A stretch of DNA of 44,348 nt from assembly GCA_024234995.1 (NCBI GenBank), contig JACKNF010000022.1, positions 1 to 44,348 of the forward strand, in the 5' to 3' direction. The number at the start of each line of letters is the position of its first letter. Position 1 is the stretch's first letter. This document shows positions 8,210 to 17,886 of the stretch, piece by piece. The notes under the pieces were generated by a model. The model was not told the origin of the DNA. It saw nothing but the letters and a program-made list of their open reading frames with translations, and searched no databases. The translations under genes and the position numbers were made by a program. The stretch comes from Gammaproteobacteria bacterium (lineage in GTDB: Bacteria; Pseudomonadota; Gammaproteobacteria; Competibacterales; Competibacteraceae).

Positions 8210-8461
8210 GGGTAGGCGTAAGGATTACTTCGTAAATGAGTAACAAGCTTGGCTACTGACTAAAGAAACCCAGTTATAGGTTTTTTCTGCACGATTTTCG
8301 CCTACAAATCCGGACCGTTTTCTTAGTCAATTATCGTAAAGGTAAAAGGATCGTTTTCTTAGTCAGTGTTCTAATAACCATAATTTTATGTGTGAAATTA
8401 ACTGCTTGTTGATAGCCAAAGCCGCTATTACTCATTTTCGCACGAATCCTTACGGTCACCC
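8210..8461. mobile_element. MITE-like element with TIRs and 5-bp target duplication
   Basis: The left end reads GGGTAGGCGTAAGGATT and the right end, reverse complemented, GGGTGACCGTAAGGATT. The similarity continues inward to AATGAGTAA, about 34 bp in all with several mismatches. TTACT flanks both sides (8205-8209 and 8462-8466), a likely target-site duplication. Inside are a direct repeat CGTTTTCTTAGTCA and an inverse TGACTAAAGAAAC, but no ORF. The size and structure are those of a non-autonomous transposable element inserted in the leader region of the kinase operon. Confidence 0.65.
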
Positions 8462-8550
8462 TTACTAGACCGTTGGCGAACGAATGCAAATATACCTTAT
8501 CCAGCAGAAATCCGTCGTTGCTGACTTCTTTTCAGCGCATCTTGGTGAGT

Positions 8551-8586
8551 CCCAATATGCTGGGGCATTCCCGATATTTTGGGAAT
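8551..8586 (+). promoter_or_regulatory. Tandem dyads, probable upstream activator sites (second copy)
   Basis: CCCAATATGCTGGGG begins at 8551 and ATTCCCGATATTTTGGGAAT spans 8567-8586. The dyad centres are 19 bp apart, and the proximal centre is about 117 bp upstream of the GG of the -24 element at 8693. Sequence, tandem spacing and distance match the 2909-2942 copy (18 bp and about 120 bp). AT-rich DNA between the dyads and the promoter could carry an IHF site. Confidence 0.58.
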
Positions 8587-8690
8587 GCCTCTCTCCGTTG
8601 CTCGCATCAGTTCAGGTTCCGGCAACAGCTATCTAATTAAAAAACTGTTATTAAATAATAAATTATAATTTTATTTAACCATTTTTAAAT

Positions 8691-8707
8691 TTGGCAAAGC
8701 GCTTGCT
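8691..8707 (+). promoter_or_regulatory. Sigma-54 (-24/-12) promoter before the hcp relic
   Basis: TTGGCAAAGCGCTTGCT has GG (8693-8694) and GC (8705-8706) exactly 12 bases apart and nearly copies the element at 2783-2799 (TTGGCAAAG.G.TTGC). It lies about 118 bases upstream of the hcp-like ATG at 8825. Type VI hcp genes are sigma-54 dependent in several gammaproteobacteria (VasH-type activators), which fits the context. Confidence 0.6.
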
Positions 8708-8824
8708 GATGCTTAGATAAGTGATTTTTGATGGCTTTTGAACTTGATCATCTGCAAGTCATGGATAACCGGTCGGGGTAAACCCCATCGCGGCTTGCAA
8801 ACCACCATCTCAATTGAGGACACG

Positions 8825-8995
8825 ATGATGGTGGGTGCATTTTTGAAGAGCGGTGATGTGAAGGGCGAGTGCAAGGGCTTCAAGTACAAGGAGTGGATCG
8901 AGGTGCTGAGCGGGTCTTAGAGCGCCTGCCAACTGGGCATTGCCGGTCACGGCACCGGCCTGGGGGCCAGCAAGATCTGCATGAACGGCTTCATA
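8825..8995 (+). pseudogene. Truncated hcp relic (type VI secretion tube protein)
   Basis: From ATG 8825 (GAGG upstream) the product begins MMVGAFLKSGDVKGECKG and continues KYKEWIEVLSGS, which aligns with the Hcp1 N-terminus (FxKxxxVKGESxDxxHxxEIxVLxWS). A TAG at 8918-8920 interrupts it. In the same frame the sequence then continues ...GHGTGLGASKICMNGF, matching the Gly-rich loop and strand of Hcp (GGGGGAGKVxVQDLSF). Similarity fades after about 56 codons, so roughly two thirds of the usual ~160-170 aa are gone. The in-frame stop plus truncation make a functional Hcp impossible, although its promoter still looks intact. Confidence 0.68.
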
Positions 8996-9075
8996 TACCC
9001 GTTTAAACAGGATGAAGGACGAGGGTGGCCAGGAACAGCTTGACCAACTCTAACATGATTTTTGGAGAGTATACC

Positions 9076-9522
9076 GTGATCGCTTCAACGAATAATTTGA
9101 GTGTCCACATGCCTGAACGTCATGCCGGGATTGGTTGGGTGAGCAGCATTCTGGCTCTTGCGCTTTCGGCGATAGCGCTTGGAATCGGTGCCAAGATGTA
9201 CTTGAGCGGCAACGACAGCGAGTGGCTTCGTTCTACCGTATTCGGGGCATTCATGCTCGTGAATTCTCTGCGTATCTTGGCGTATGTGCCGCAAATGCTG
9301 ACTGCGGCCAAAGACGTCAATGGAGCATCTGGGATCTCTTGTTCTACCTGGGCCTTGTTTCTGGTGTCACATCTAACTACGATTATCTATGCTATTGTGT
9401 GTCTTAAAGATTTTGTTACAGCTTTAATCTTTTCCGGCAACGCATTAGCTTGCCTTGCGGTCATCACGATCACCTTTATCAAGCGCAGGCGATATGCCGC
9501 CTGTCTTGTGCAAAGAATATAA
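9076..9522 (+). CDS. PQ-loop / SemiSWEET-like small membrane protein
   Basis: The GTG start at 9076 is chosen because GGAG at 9064-9067 sits well before it; in-frame starts at 9025 or 9055 lack a site. The product is about 148 aa with four predicted hydrophobic segments (IGWVSSILALALSAIALGIG, FGAFMLVNSLRILAYVPQML, the WALFLVSHLTTIIYAIV stretch and FVTALIFSGNALACLAVITI). The YVPQ motif followed by SGISCSTW resembles the PQ-loop signature of SWEET/SemiSWEET-type proteins (PQ followed by a short loop and S-x-S-x-W/F). Substrate is unknown; a dimeric three- or four-helix transporter is the family expectation. It stands alone. Confidence 0.62.
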   Translation: MIASTNNLSVHMPERHAGIGWVSSILALALSAIALGIGAKMYLSGNDSEWLRSTVFGAFMLVNSLRILAYVPQMLTAAKDVNGASGISCSTWALFLVSHLTTIIYAIVCLKDFVTALIFSGNALACLAVITITFIKRRRYAACLVQRI

Positions 9523-10007
9523 CGTGAATGCCGCTTGACCACTGCGCTTCTCAAATGGGGATTGCCGCATCGCTTGGCTCAGGCGTCCAGCACGATTCTG
9601 TATCCCGGAGAGTGGCCCATGCCAAAATCCACCATAATTTACTGGAATCAGCAGGCACCGGAAATCTGCGAACCCTGGACCGGCCTCAGGGTGGGCGGGT
9701 CTTATCGAAGAACTGACGCTGAACATCGAGCGGGAGATTGGCCCAAGCCAACGGCAGGGTCGAACGCTTCAATCGCCGCGCCACCGGTGCGCTGAAAACC
9801 ACGATATTCCCTTCCGCCCGCTACTTGGAAACGCCGTTACAACACCCTCTCTACCTCCACTTCTATAATCAAGCGCGTCTCCTAAAAGAATCCCAGCCAT
9901 GACACCCTCATCGCCAGGCTCAATGCACAATGAGCATGACTGCATCAAACCTGGACTCTTTCAAAAAAGACCTATTAATCATTTATTAGGAACCTGGCAG
10001 GTCATCT
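9523..10007. other. Gene-poor stretch with fragmentary coding signal
   Basis: Apart from one short SD-led ORF (9619-9795), frames change often and no domain is recognisable. The last 100 bases before the methyltransferase are AT-rich and probably hold its promoter. This is likely decayed accessory DNA. Confidence 0.4.
9619..9795 (+). CDS. Possible small ORF, unknown
   Basis: A 58-aa ORF beginning MPKSTIIYWNQQAPE with GGAGAG six bases before the ATG. The first residues faintly recall the start of the short 'virulence factor' family (KTTIVYWRDIPAQ), but the likeness ends there and the rest is polar and unstructured. It could be a frameshifted relic or a chance ORF with a good ribosome site. 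No function is assigned. Confidence 0.22.
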   Translation: MPKSTIIYWNQQAPEICEPWTGLRVGGSYRRTDAEHRAGDWPKPTAGSNASIAAPPVR

Positions 10008-10823
10008 ATGGTTCAGCCAAGATACATTCACACATTTTCAAAAAAAGAGCAGGATAGGCTCTTGAGACAAGTTCAATTTCTTGAACCATACATTTATCAG
10101 AAAATTGATTTTTCTAACTGCCATCGCATATTGGAAATCGGCTGTGGAGTCGGCGCGCAAGTTGCCATGATTGCAAAAATGTTTCCTGATTTATGCATCG
10201 ATGGCATCGATTTTATGGAGTCACAGATCAATCGCGCAAACCATGTTCTTGCGGATTTAATGGCGAGTCAACGAGTCAATTTGGCAATTGCCTCGGCCTA
10301 TAAATTGCCGTTTCCCGGTCAGTATTATGATGGCGTATGCATTTTTTCTGTATTGGAACATGTTGAGCAGCCCCTTGCCGTGTTAAATGAAGCGCGCCGG
10401 GTCTTGAAATCAAGCGGTGTTCTATACTGCACGGAAGTATTTAATTCTGGTTTATACATTTATCCGCATTGTCCGGCGATAACCTGCTATTGGGCGGCAT
10501 TCAATCAATATCAGATCGATATGGGTGGTGATCCCGATATCGGAATGAAACTGGTAAATTTGGCTTTGGAGGCGGGTTTTAAACACGTCGGCTTGCATGA
10601 CGTATCACCTATTCTCGATGGAAGGATGGTATCGGTGTCAAAGAGGGCGGAGTTTTTAGATTTCTGGAAATCGCTTTTTCTTAGCGCCTCGGAAAACTTG
10701 GTTTCTGAGGAAAGAATCACATCGGTGATCATATCGGAATTACATCATGAATTTGACAGCCTGCTCGATAATAAATCGGCTGTTTTCATGTATCAGGGTA
10801 AGCAGATTAAAGCTTATAAATAA
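10008..10823 (+). CDS. SAM-dependent methyltransferase (class I, Methyltransf_11-like)
   Basis: A 271-aa cytosolic protein. Motif I is RILEIGCGVGAQVAMI (about residues 42-57), followed by an acidic second-strand motif (IDGIDFMESQI), a polar SAYKLPFPGQYYDGV motif and the post-motif IFSVLEHVEQPLAVLNEARRVLKSSGVL typical of UbiE/Methyltransf_11 enzymes. The substrate-binding C-terminus (GLYIYPHCPAITCYWAAFNQYQ) has no family I can name; a small-molecule or lipid substrate is most likely. The gene is distinctly AT-richer than the kinase block and has no co-directional partner within 250 bp, consistent with horizontal acquisition. A hairpin-like CTCGAAAAA/TTTTTGAG follows it near 10840-10865. Confidence 0.85.
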   Translation: MVQPRYIHTFSKKEQDRLLRQVQFLEPYIYQKIDFSNCHRILEIGCGVGAQVAMIAKMFPDLCIDGIDFMESQINRANHVLADLMASQRVNLAIASAYKLPFPGQYYDGVCIFSVLEHVEQPLAVLNEARRVLKSSGVLYCTEVFNSGLYIYPHCPAITCYWAAFNQYQIDMGGDPDIGMKLVNLALEAGFKHVGLHDVSPILDGRMVSVSKRAEFLDFWKSLFLSASENLVSEERITSVIISELHHEFDSLLDNKSAVFMYQGKQIKAYK

Positions 10824-11102
10824 ACGGATCGCCAGTAACCTCGAAAAACCAGCTTATTTTTGAGGATGGTCCTGAGAGGTTATTTTAAAATTCAGATCGA
10901 GCGTTTAATACCGGACGAGTGGCGGATCAGGCCAACTCCAGATAGATGAGAAAATGCACAAGAACACTCTATTACCGCTCTTTGTCGTTTATCTGCAGCC
11001 ATGCTATCAACCTCATCCCGGTACTCGTTGCTGCTTGCCACACGGTGCCCGGCTTAGAGCCGGAAAATCCCTTTCATTCGTCGAGCGTCAAAAATAAAGC
11101 CA

Positions 11103-11606
11103 ATGATTCGCATCGTCCCCTTCTCTCCAGAACACGCCGAGGGCGTCGTATCAGTCATCCTGCCGATTCAGCAGACAGAGTTTGCGATCCCGGTTACGCT
11201 GGATGTTCAGCCAGATCTGAGAGATATTCCTGGCTTCTATCAATGCGGTGATGGGAACTTCTGGGTCGCCGTGGATGCGGGTACCGTCGTCGGTACGCTG
11301 GCGCTCCTCGACATCGGTAACCATCAAGCGGCGCTGCGCAAGATGTTCGTAGCCAGTTCATACCGCGGTCCGGAGCATGGTGTCGCCAGAAAATTGCTCC
11401 AAACGCTGCTCGTTTGGTGTCGCGCTCAAGGCGTGCGAGAGATCTTCCTGGGGACAACGGCCAAATTCTTGGCCGCTCACCGCTTCTACGAGAAGAACGG
11501 CTTCTGCGAGGTGGCCGGCGAGACCTTGCCAAAAAGCTTTCCTGTCATGGCCGTTGACAGCAAGTTCTACAGACTATCGCTAGAACGCAACGAGAATCTT
11601 GCATAG
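11103..11606 (+). CDS. GNAT-family N-acetyltransferase
   Basis: A 167-aa protein with the GNAT order of elements: N-terminal MIRIVPFSPEHAEGVVSVI, the beta2-beta4 sheet (NFWVAVDAGTVVGTLALLDI), the LRKMFVASSYRG strand leading to the acetyl-CoA loop, and AHRFYEKNGFCEVAG, the classic beta5/alpha4 signature. The pyrophosphate loop RGPEHGVARKLL departs from the usual RGxGxG/A, which may weaken or alter CoA binding. Substrate unknown. It ends 77 bp before the sigma-54 regulator on the same strand, but no functional link is evident. Confidence 0.85.
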   Translation: MIRIVPFSPEHAEGVVSVILPIQQTEFAIPVTLDVQPDLRDIPGFYQCGDGNFWVAVDAGTVVGTLALLDIGNHQAALRKMFVASSYRGPEHGVARKLLQTLLVWCRAQGVREIFLGTTAKFLAAHRFYEKNGFCEVAGETLPKSFPVMAVDSKFYRLSLERNENLA

Positions 11607-11683
11607 CAGGCACTTGAGGTTTGGTTTTTCCCTAGACCGGCTTGTGCTTACAGAATCAATCCCAGCTAGAATGCCTTTGAACA

Positions 11684-13468
<1,785 letters not shown>

Positions 13469-13898
13469 AGGCGGGATTAGGCCCAGAACTGGCGAAGCCG
13501 GTGGCGACGTGAGGCGGCACTTGAGGATTGCGCAAGCGGCCAGGGTATCGGCCAGCACTGTGCGCTGTTCGAGTTCCCGCTTCCGGCGCCCTGGCGCCTC
13601 AGCTTTGGCGGGTGCCGGCTTATGGTGTCTGACGTCCCCGGCAGAGCCGGGGGATGGTTACTGTATTTGATGCGGGTGCGCATTCCGGCAGATCTGCGCG
13701 CCCGCAATGAATGTCACCAGGTCAATTCTGGTCCTCGTAACGCATCATCACGAGCACTTTGGGTTCCGCAATCACCGCTATGGCGGCTGCCAAACCCCAG
13801 TACCCCCGCCAGCCATAGTGAAGTAAAAGCGTTCATGATCTTGTCACTCCCGCCCTGCAAGCCCAGGCCCTGCTGGGATGCTCTGCTTGTTATGCCCC
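13469..13898. other. Gene-free stretch between convergent genes
   Basis: No convincing gene. A short reverse-strand reading ending GLAAAIAVIAEPKVLVMMRYEDQN (stop near 13723) has protein-like composition but no start codon in its frame, so it may be a relic. The only clear structure is the hairpin at 13636-13652. Confidence 0.4.
13636..13652. terminator. GC-rich hairpin
   Basis: CCCCGGC-AGA-GCCGGGG forms a perfect 7-bp stem between the convergent regulator and carbonic anhydrase genes. There is no U-run on either side, so it is at best a weak or Rho-assisted terminator, or a REP-like palindrome. Confidence 0.35.
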
Positions 13899-14630
13899 TT
13901 ATTTCAGTACAGAGCGTGCGTTAACGGCTTGCACGGGGCGGTTGTTGGGGTGGTGCATCACATGCGTGAAGGCATCTATTTGTGCTTTGGAGGCCGGAAC
14001 CGGGTTTTTCATCACCAGCCACCGCACGCCCTCGGAGCAAGGAGGCGTGGTCAGCGACCCGTTATAGCGGTAGTAATCACGATTGGAAGGTAAAAGGTCC
14101 AGCGGAGAGATGCCTGGTGGCAGAGTCAACGGGCCGCCTGCTGTTTCCGGCAGGTGTGCCCACGCTTTTTCAAGCACTGTATTTGCTGCTCCTTCAGTAA
14201 ACAGGACCGCTACAACCGCTAAATGGCCATCCTGATCGGCATGTACCAAATGCGCTTCCAGCGGGAAGGATTTTCCATCGATCAAATTTTCACTCGGTGC
14301 ATGAAAATGAAACTGTTTTAGCTCAAATTGAATGCCATCAACGGAGAGGCTGCTTCCTGGGAGCGCATTGATTTGCACGGTGTGGCCGTTATTGAGAATT
14401 TCCGCACTGCCTTCTCCATAGCGGAAAACAAGGGGCGCCAGCTCAGACTCGACAAATGCCGTCAGGTTGATCGGCGACTGATTTTTTCCCGCACAAGCGC
14501 TGTACTCCGGGTCGAGCGTGGCCCAGTGCTCAGGCCCTGCCTCGCCTGAATATTCCCAATGGATTCCACGGGCGGAAAACGCAGAGACCGACAGCAACAT
14601 ACCGACTGCAAACCAGGCTTTTTTCATCAT
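13899..14630 (-). CDS. Periplasmic alpha-carbonic anhydrase
   Basis: A 243-aa protein from ATG 14630, chosen for the GGAG just upstream and the signal peptide it exposes (MMKKAWFAVGMLLSVSAFSA). It catalyses reversible CO2 hydration. The zinc ligands are His108 and His110 (QFHFHAPSEN) and His127 (EAHLVH), with the 17-residue spacing usual in bacterial alpha-CAs. The conserved disulphide pair appears as Cys46 and Cys198 (TTPPCSEG), and WEYSG...GKNQSPINL near the N-terminus is diagnostic. Length and motifs are complete. It stands alone, 180 bp after cheW in the same direction. Confidence 0.95.
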   Translation of the reverse strand: MMKKAWFAVGMLLSVSAFSARGIHWEYSGEAGPEHWATLDPEYSACAGKNQSPINLTAFVESELAPLVFRYGEGSAEILNNGHTVQINALPGSSLSVDGIQFELKQFHFHAPSENLIDGKSFPLEAHLVHADQDGHLAVVAVLFTEGAANTVLEKAWAHLPETAGGPLTLPPGISPLDLLPSNRDYYRYNGSLTTPPCSEGVRWLVMKNPVPASKAQIDAFTHVMHHPNNRPVQAVNARSVLK

Positions 14631-14809
14631 TCGTCTCCAAAAATATAAAAACAGATGCACCCGAAAAGTGAGATCGATGACAAAGGTCTCCTGCTGGACC
14701 CACTGCCGGAGATCTCGTTTAGCCGGCAATAAACACCGGTGCTGAACCGGCAGGATCAGGCAGCCAGCCGCTTGCAGGCAGCCCGGAAACCCGCTGGCTA
14801 ATCTCCCTG

Positions 14810-15349
14810 CTAAGCGGCCATTTGATCGGGCACCGCCAAAGCGAACAGCGCCTCAACAGCAAGTAACCGGTTGACATCCAGCAGCATAGTCATGCTTGTT
14901 TCAAGGGTAACTAAGCCGCTGATGAACTCGATGTTCACTGCGCCACCGAAATCGGGCGGCGGCTGAATCTCATTAGCGCGGACATTGAGGACATCGGAGA
15001 CGCCATCCACGACTAAACCGGCGATGTGATCGCTGGCTTCCTTCTGAATCATGGCCACAATCACCACGGTCGTGCTGGAATAGACCACCGTGTCCAGGCC
15101 AAACCGGCTCCGCAGATCGATGATCGGGACGATAACCCCTCGTAAATTCATCACACCTCGCACGAAAGCGGGGACGTTCGGTATTTGCGTGACCGGTGTC
15201 CAGCCTCTAATCTCTTTCACCTTGAGGATATCGATGCCGTACTGCTCACCGGCCAGGCAGAAGGTCAGGTATTGCCGTTCGCTGGCCGTCTCGCGCATCG
15301 CCAGGTGGTGGTCCCTTGAGACCGCAATTTCTGTATTCATCGTTGCCAC
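14810..15349 (-). CDS. cheW: CheW chemotaxis coupling protein
   Basis: About 179 aa from GTG 15349, where GAGGAG lies six bases upstream; ATG 15340 is the alternative start. The CheW fold is evident: ERQYLTFCLAGEQYGIDILKVKEIRGW, then PAFVRGVMNLRGVIVPIIDLRSRFG, then HIAGLVVDGVSDVLNV and FISGLVTLETSMTMLLDVNRLL. CheW bridges chemoreceptors to CheA at the cytoplasmic membrane. The receptor gene lies upstream on the same strand with a 154-bp gap, so the two form a minimal receptor/coupler pair; cheA, cheY, cheR and cheB are not in the window. Confidence 0.93.
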   Translation of the reverse strand: MATMNTEIAVSRDHHLAMRETASERQYLTFCLAGEQYGIDILKVKEIRGWTPVTQIPNVPAFVRGVMNLRGVIVPIIDLRSRFGLDTVVYSSTTVVIVAMIQKEASDHIAGLVVDGVSDVLNVRANEIQPPPDFGGAVNIEFISGLVTLETSMTMLLDVNRLLAVEALFALAVPDQMAA

Positions 15350-15502
15350 GTTTCGCTCCTCAAACATAATCGTGCTCTCGAATCTGGAAGGTTGACAGGG
15401 AACCGCAGGCTGCAAGGTTCTGGTTCGCTAGGGTTCGCCTGGGGCTACCTTTTTGCCAGTTCCTCCCGCTTTCTTTTCATGCGGGAGAAAGAAAAGCCGG
15501 CG

Positions 15503-17611
15503 TTAGAACTGTGCCCACTCGCTCCCGTCATCGCTGCTGGCATGACCGCCACCGCCGTGGGCCGCTTTCTTGGCCGGCGTGGAATGCACTAACATCGGCT
15601 TGGCTTCCCTTTTGTCAGCCGGCGACGGGTGCCGGCGCGGACCGTGCAAGCCGGTGGCCGTTGAAGCCGAACGCGGTGCAGTTTTTCCGCCACCCACGAC
15701 CGTCAGGTGCAGGGCCGGTGATTCCTCCGCATGGACACCTGCATCCAGCTTGAAGAAGTTCATCAATTGCTGGAGCTCATGCGCCTGAGAGCCCATCGAC
15801 TGGCTGGCCGCTGCCGTTTCTTCCACCAGCGCCGCATTCTGTTGCGTGACCTGATCCATTTGCAGAATGGCCCGGTTGACCTGTTCGATGCCTGAGGCCT
15901 GTTCCTGGCTGGCGGCAGCAATCTCAGCCACAATGTCGCTGACTTTCTTGACGGCGATGACAATCTCCTGGAGGGTTTTCCCCGATTGTTCGACCAGCTT
16001 GCCGCCATCTTCGACCTTGGCCACACTATCAGTAATTAATCCTTTGATTTCCTTCGCCGCGTCTGCACTGCGCTGGGCGAGTTTGCGCACCTCAGCGGCC
16101 ACGACGGCAAACCCCCGGCCCTGTTCTCCAGCGCGCGCCGCTTCCACCGCCGCATTTAACGCCAGCAAATTGGTCTGGAAGGCAATTTCGTCGATAACAC
16201 CGATAATATCGGCGATCTTGTGGCTGCTGGTGCTGATCGCGCTCATAGCCACAACCGCTTGATCGACCACCTGTCCGCCTTGCTCCGCCTGAGTCCGGGC
16301 GGCGCTGGCGAGTTGATTGGCCTGTCCAGCATTGTCGGCGCTTTGCTTGACCGTCGAGGTCAGTTCTTCCATTGAAGAGGCTGTCTCTTCCAGAGCAGAG
16401 GCTTGTTCTTCGGTGCGTTGTGACAGATCGGCGCTGCCCTGGGCAATTTCCGCGGCGGCTGAACTGACCTGGTGGGTCGTTTGCGTGACCTGATTCACCA
16501 TATCCTTTAATTGCGTGGTCATAGTCTCCATGGCGCGTGCCTGATCGCCGATTTCATCCCGGCGGACAGTCAGGGCGGCGGGGACTTTGCAGGTCATATC
16601 GCCACCGGCGATCACGTTCAAAATCTGGCTGCCTTGCTTGAGCGGGACAGTGACGCTACGGGCAATGAACCAGCCTATCAGTACGGCCAGCACCACACTG
16701 ATGACCGACAACCCTGTCACGATGTTAACGGTTAACGTAGTGGCGAACTGTACCTTGGGGCCAAGCGCGTCTTGATCGGCCCGGTACGATACTCTGATCT
16801 CTTCGGTGGCTTTAGCGACCTCTGGCCCGATCCGGTCCAGGGTGTTCTGGATCAGGTCATCGCTTTTTTCGATGGTTTCCTGCAAGGACGGCAACAAAGC
16901 AATATAGGCGTCATGGGCCTTGGTGAATGCCTCTATCTGCGTTAGATAAGCGCCTTGAGCTTTCTCGGCCAGCGCTTGTTTTTGCAGACTGATCTTGTTC
17001 ACCATTATTTCCCGGGCTTGCTCAAAGAGCTCGGGCTGGTGTAAGTCGATGTATTTTAATGCGGCGACCCGCCCTTCAAGGAACTCGACCAGGAGTTCGC
17101 TGGTGTGCTCCAGAAGCCCCATGTTTTGATCACGGCTCACCTGGCTGCTCAGATTCATTAATGCCTTGGTTGCATCAGTGCCTAAGCCGCCGAATTGGGC
17201 AATAAGATCTTCCCGCTTGTTAAGCAAAATAACGACTTGGCCAAACGCTTGATTGTATTGCTGAAGATTCTCTGCGACAAAGGCCACCAGCTTGGCACGC
17301 TCCGGGTTCCTCACTTTTTCCTTGATATCTTTGATATCGGTTTCTACTTTGCCGAACAATTGCTGATAGGTTTGTAGCGATTTGTCATCGTGGTTGATGA
17401 CGAAATTCTTGACTGCCAGCCGCACACTCAGCATTTCATCCTGGAAATTGGCAATCTGATTGGAAGAGCGCGCCAGCCTGCGGTATTCGGTAAAACCATC
17501 AAGCGCACCCTGCAAACCCCACCAGGCAGTGGCGGCCACGACGATCAACAACGCCAGGATCATTCCGAAACCCAAATTCAATTGAGTTCTCAATTTCATA
17601 TTTTTCAACAT
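15503..17611 (-). CDS. Methyl-accepting chemotaxis protein with CheR/CheB tether
   Basis: A 702-aa protein. TM1 is at ~12-34, a helical extracytoplasmic bundle (~35-290; 4HB/HBM-like, no Cache motif) follows, TM2 at ~293-320, HAMP at ~320-372 (WFIARSVTVPLKQGSQIL), then the cytoplasmic signalling hairpin with the invariant tip (IDEIAFQTNLLALNAAVEAARAGEQGRGFAVVA) and Glu/Gln-rich methylation helices (QRTEEQASALEETASSMEELT). The Pro/Ala/His-rich linker ends in EWAQF, an xWxxF pentapeptide that in high-abundance receptors binds CheR/CheB. The ligand is unknown. It is a complete receptor paired with the downstream cheW. Confidence 0.95.
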   Translation of the reverse strand: MLKNMKLRTQLNLGFGMILALLIVVAATAWWGLQGALDGFTEYRRLARSSNQIANFQDEMLSVRLAVKNFVINHDDKSLQTYQQLFGKVETDIKDIKEKVRNPERAKLVAFVAENLQQYNQAFGQVVILLNKREDLIAQFGGLGTDATKALMNLSSQVSRDQNMGLLEHTSELLVEFLEGRVAALKYIDLHQPELFEQAREIMVNKISLQKQALAEKAQGAYLTQIEAFTKAHDAYIALLPSLQETIEKSDDLIQNTLDRIGPEVAKATEEIRVSYRADQDALGPKVQFATTLTVNIVTGLSVISVVLAVLIGWFIARSVTVPLKQGSQILNVIAGGDMTCKVPAALTVRRDEIGDQARAMETMTTQLKDMVNQVTQTTHQVSSAAAEIAQGSADLSQRTEEQASALEETASSMEELTSTVKQSADNAGQANQLASAARTQAEQGGQVVDQAVVAMSAISTSSHKIADIIGVIDEIAFQTNLLALNAAVEAARAGEQGRGFAVVAAEVRKLAQRSADAAKEIKGLITDSVAKVEDGGKLVEQSGKTLQEIVIAVKKVSDIVAEIAAASQEQASGIEQVNRAILQMDQVTQQNAALVEETAAASQSMGSQAHELQQLMNFFKLDAGVHAEESPALHLTVVGGGKTAPRSASTATGLHGPRRHPSPADKREAKPMLVHSTPAKKAAHGGGGHASSDDGSEWAQF

Positions 17612-17886
17612 ATCATGTGACCCCTGTTTTTGATCCCTGAGGATCTAGAGTAACGGGCAGCGCCTGATGACTGGTTTCCGGAACGCTGCTTGAAACGAGT
17701 TCATCCAGCTTGAATGAGGTTTGTAATTCTTGGATTAAGCGGATGTAATTTTTTGTAACCTGGCGAGACGCCGCCTTCCTCCCTCTCGGGGTCAGGAGGG
17801 ATGGCGGGCAGCATCAAGGGGATCAGCGGGGGATTGGAGCGCGCCCCCCAGGCTAGAGAGGGATCAGCGCGCAAACCGGATAAGCG

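Noticed and set aside
13700..13835. Small reverse-strand protein ending AVIAEPKVLVMMRYEDQN
   Set aside because: No start codon in the frame; an ATG nearby is in a different frame.
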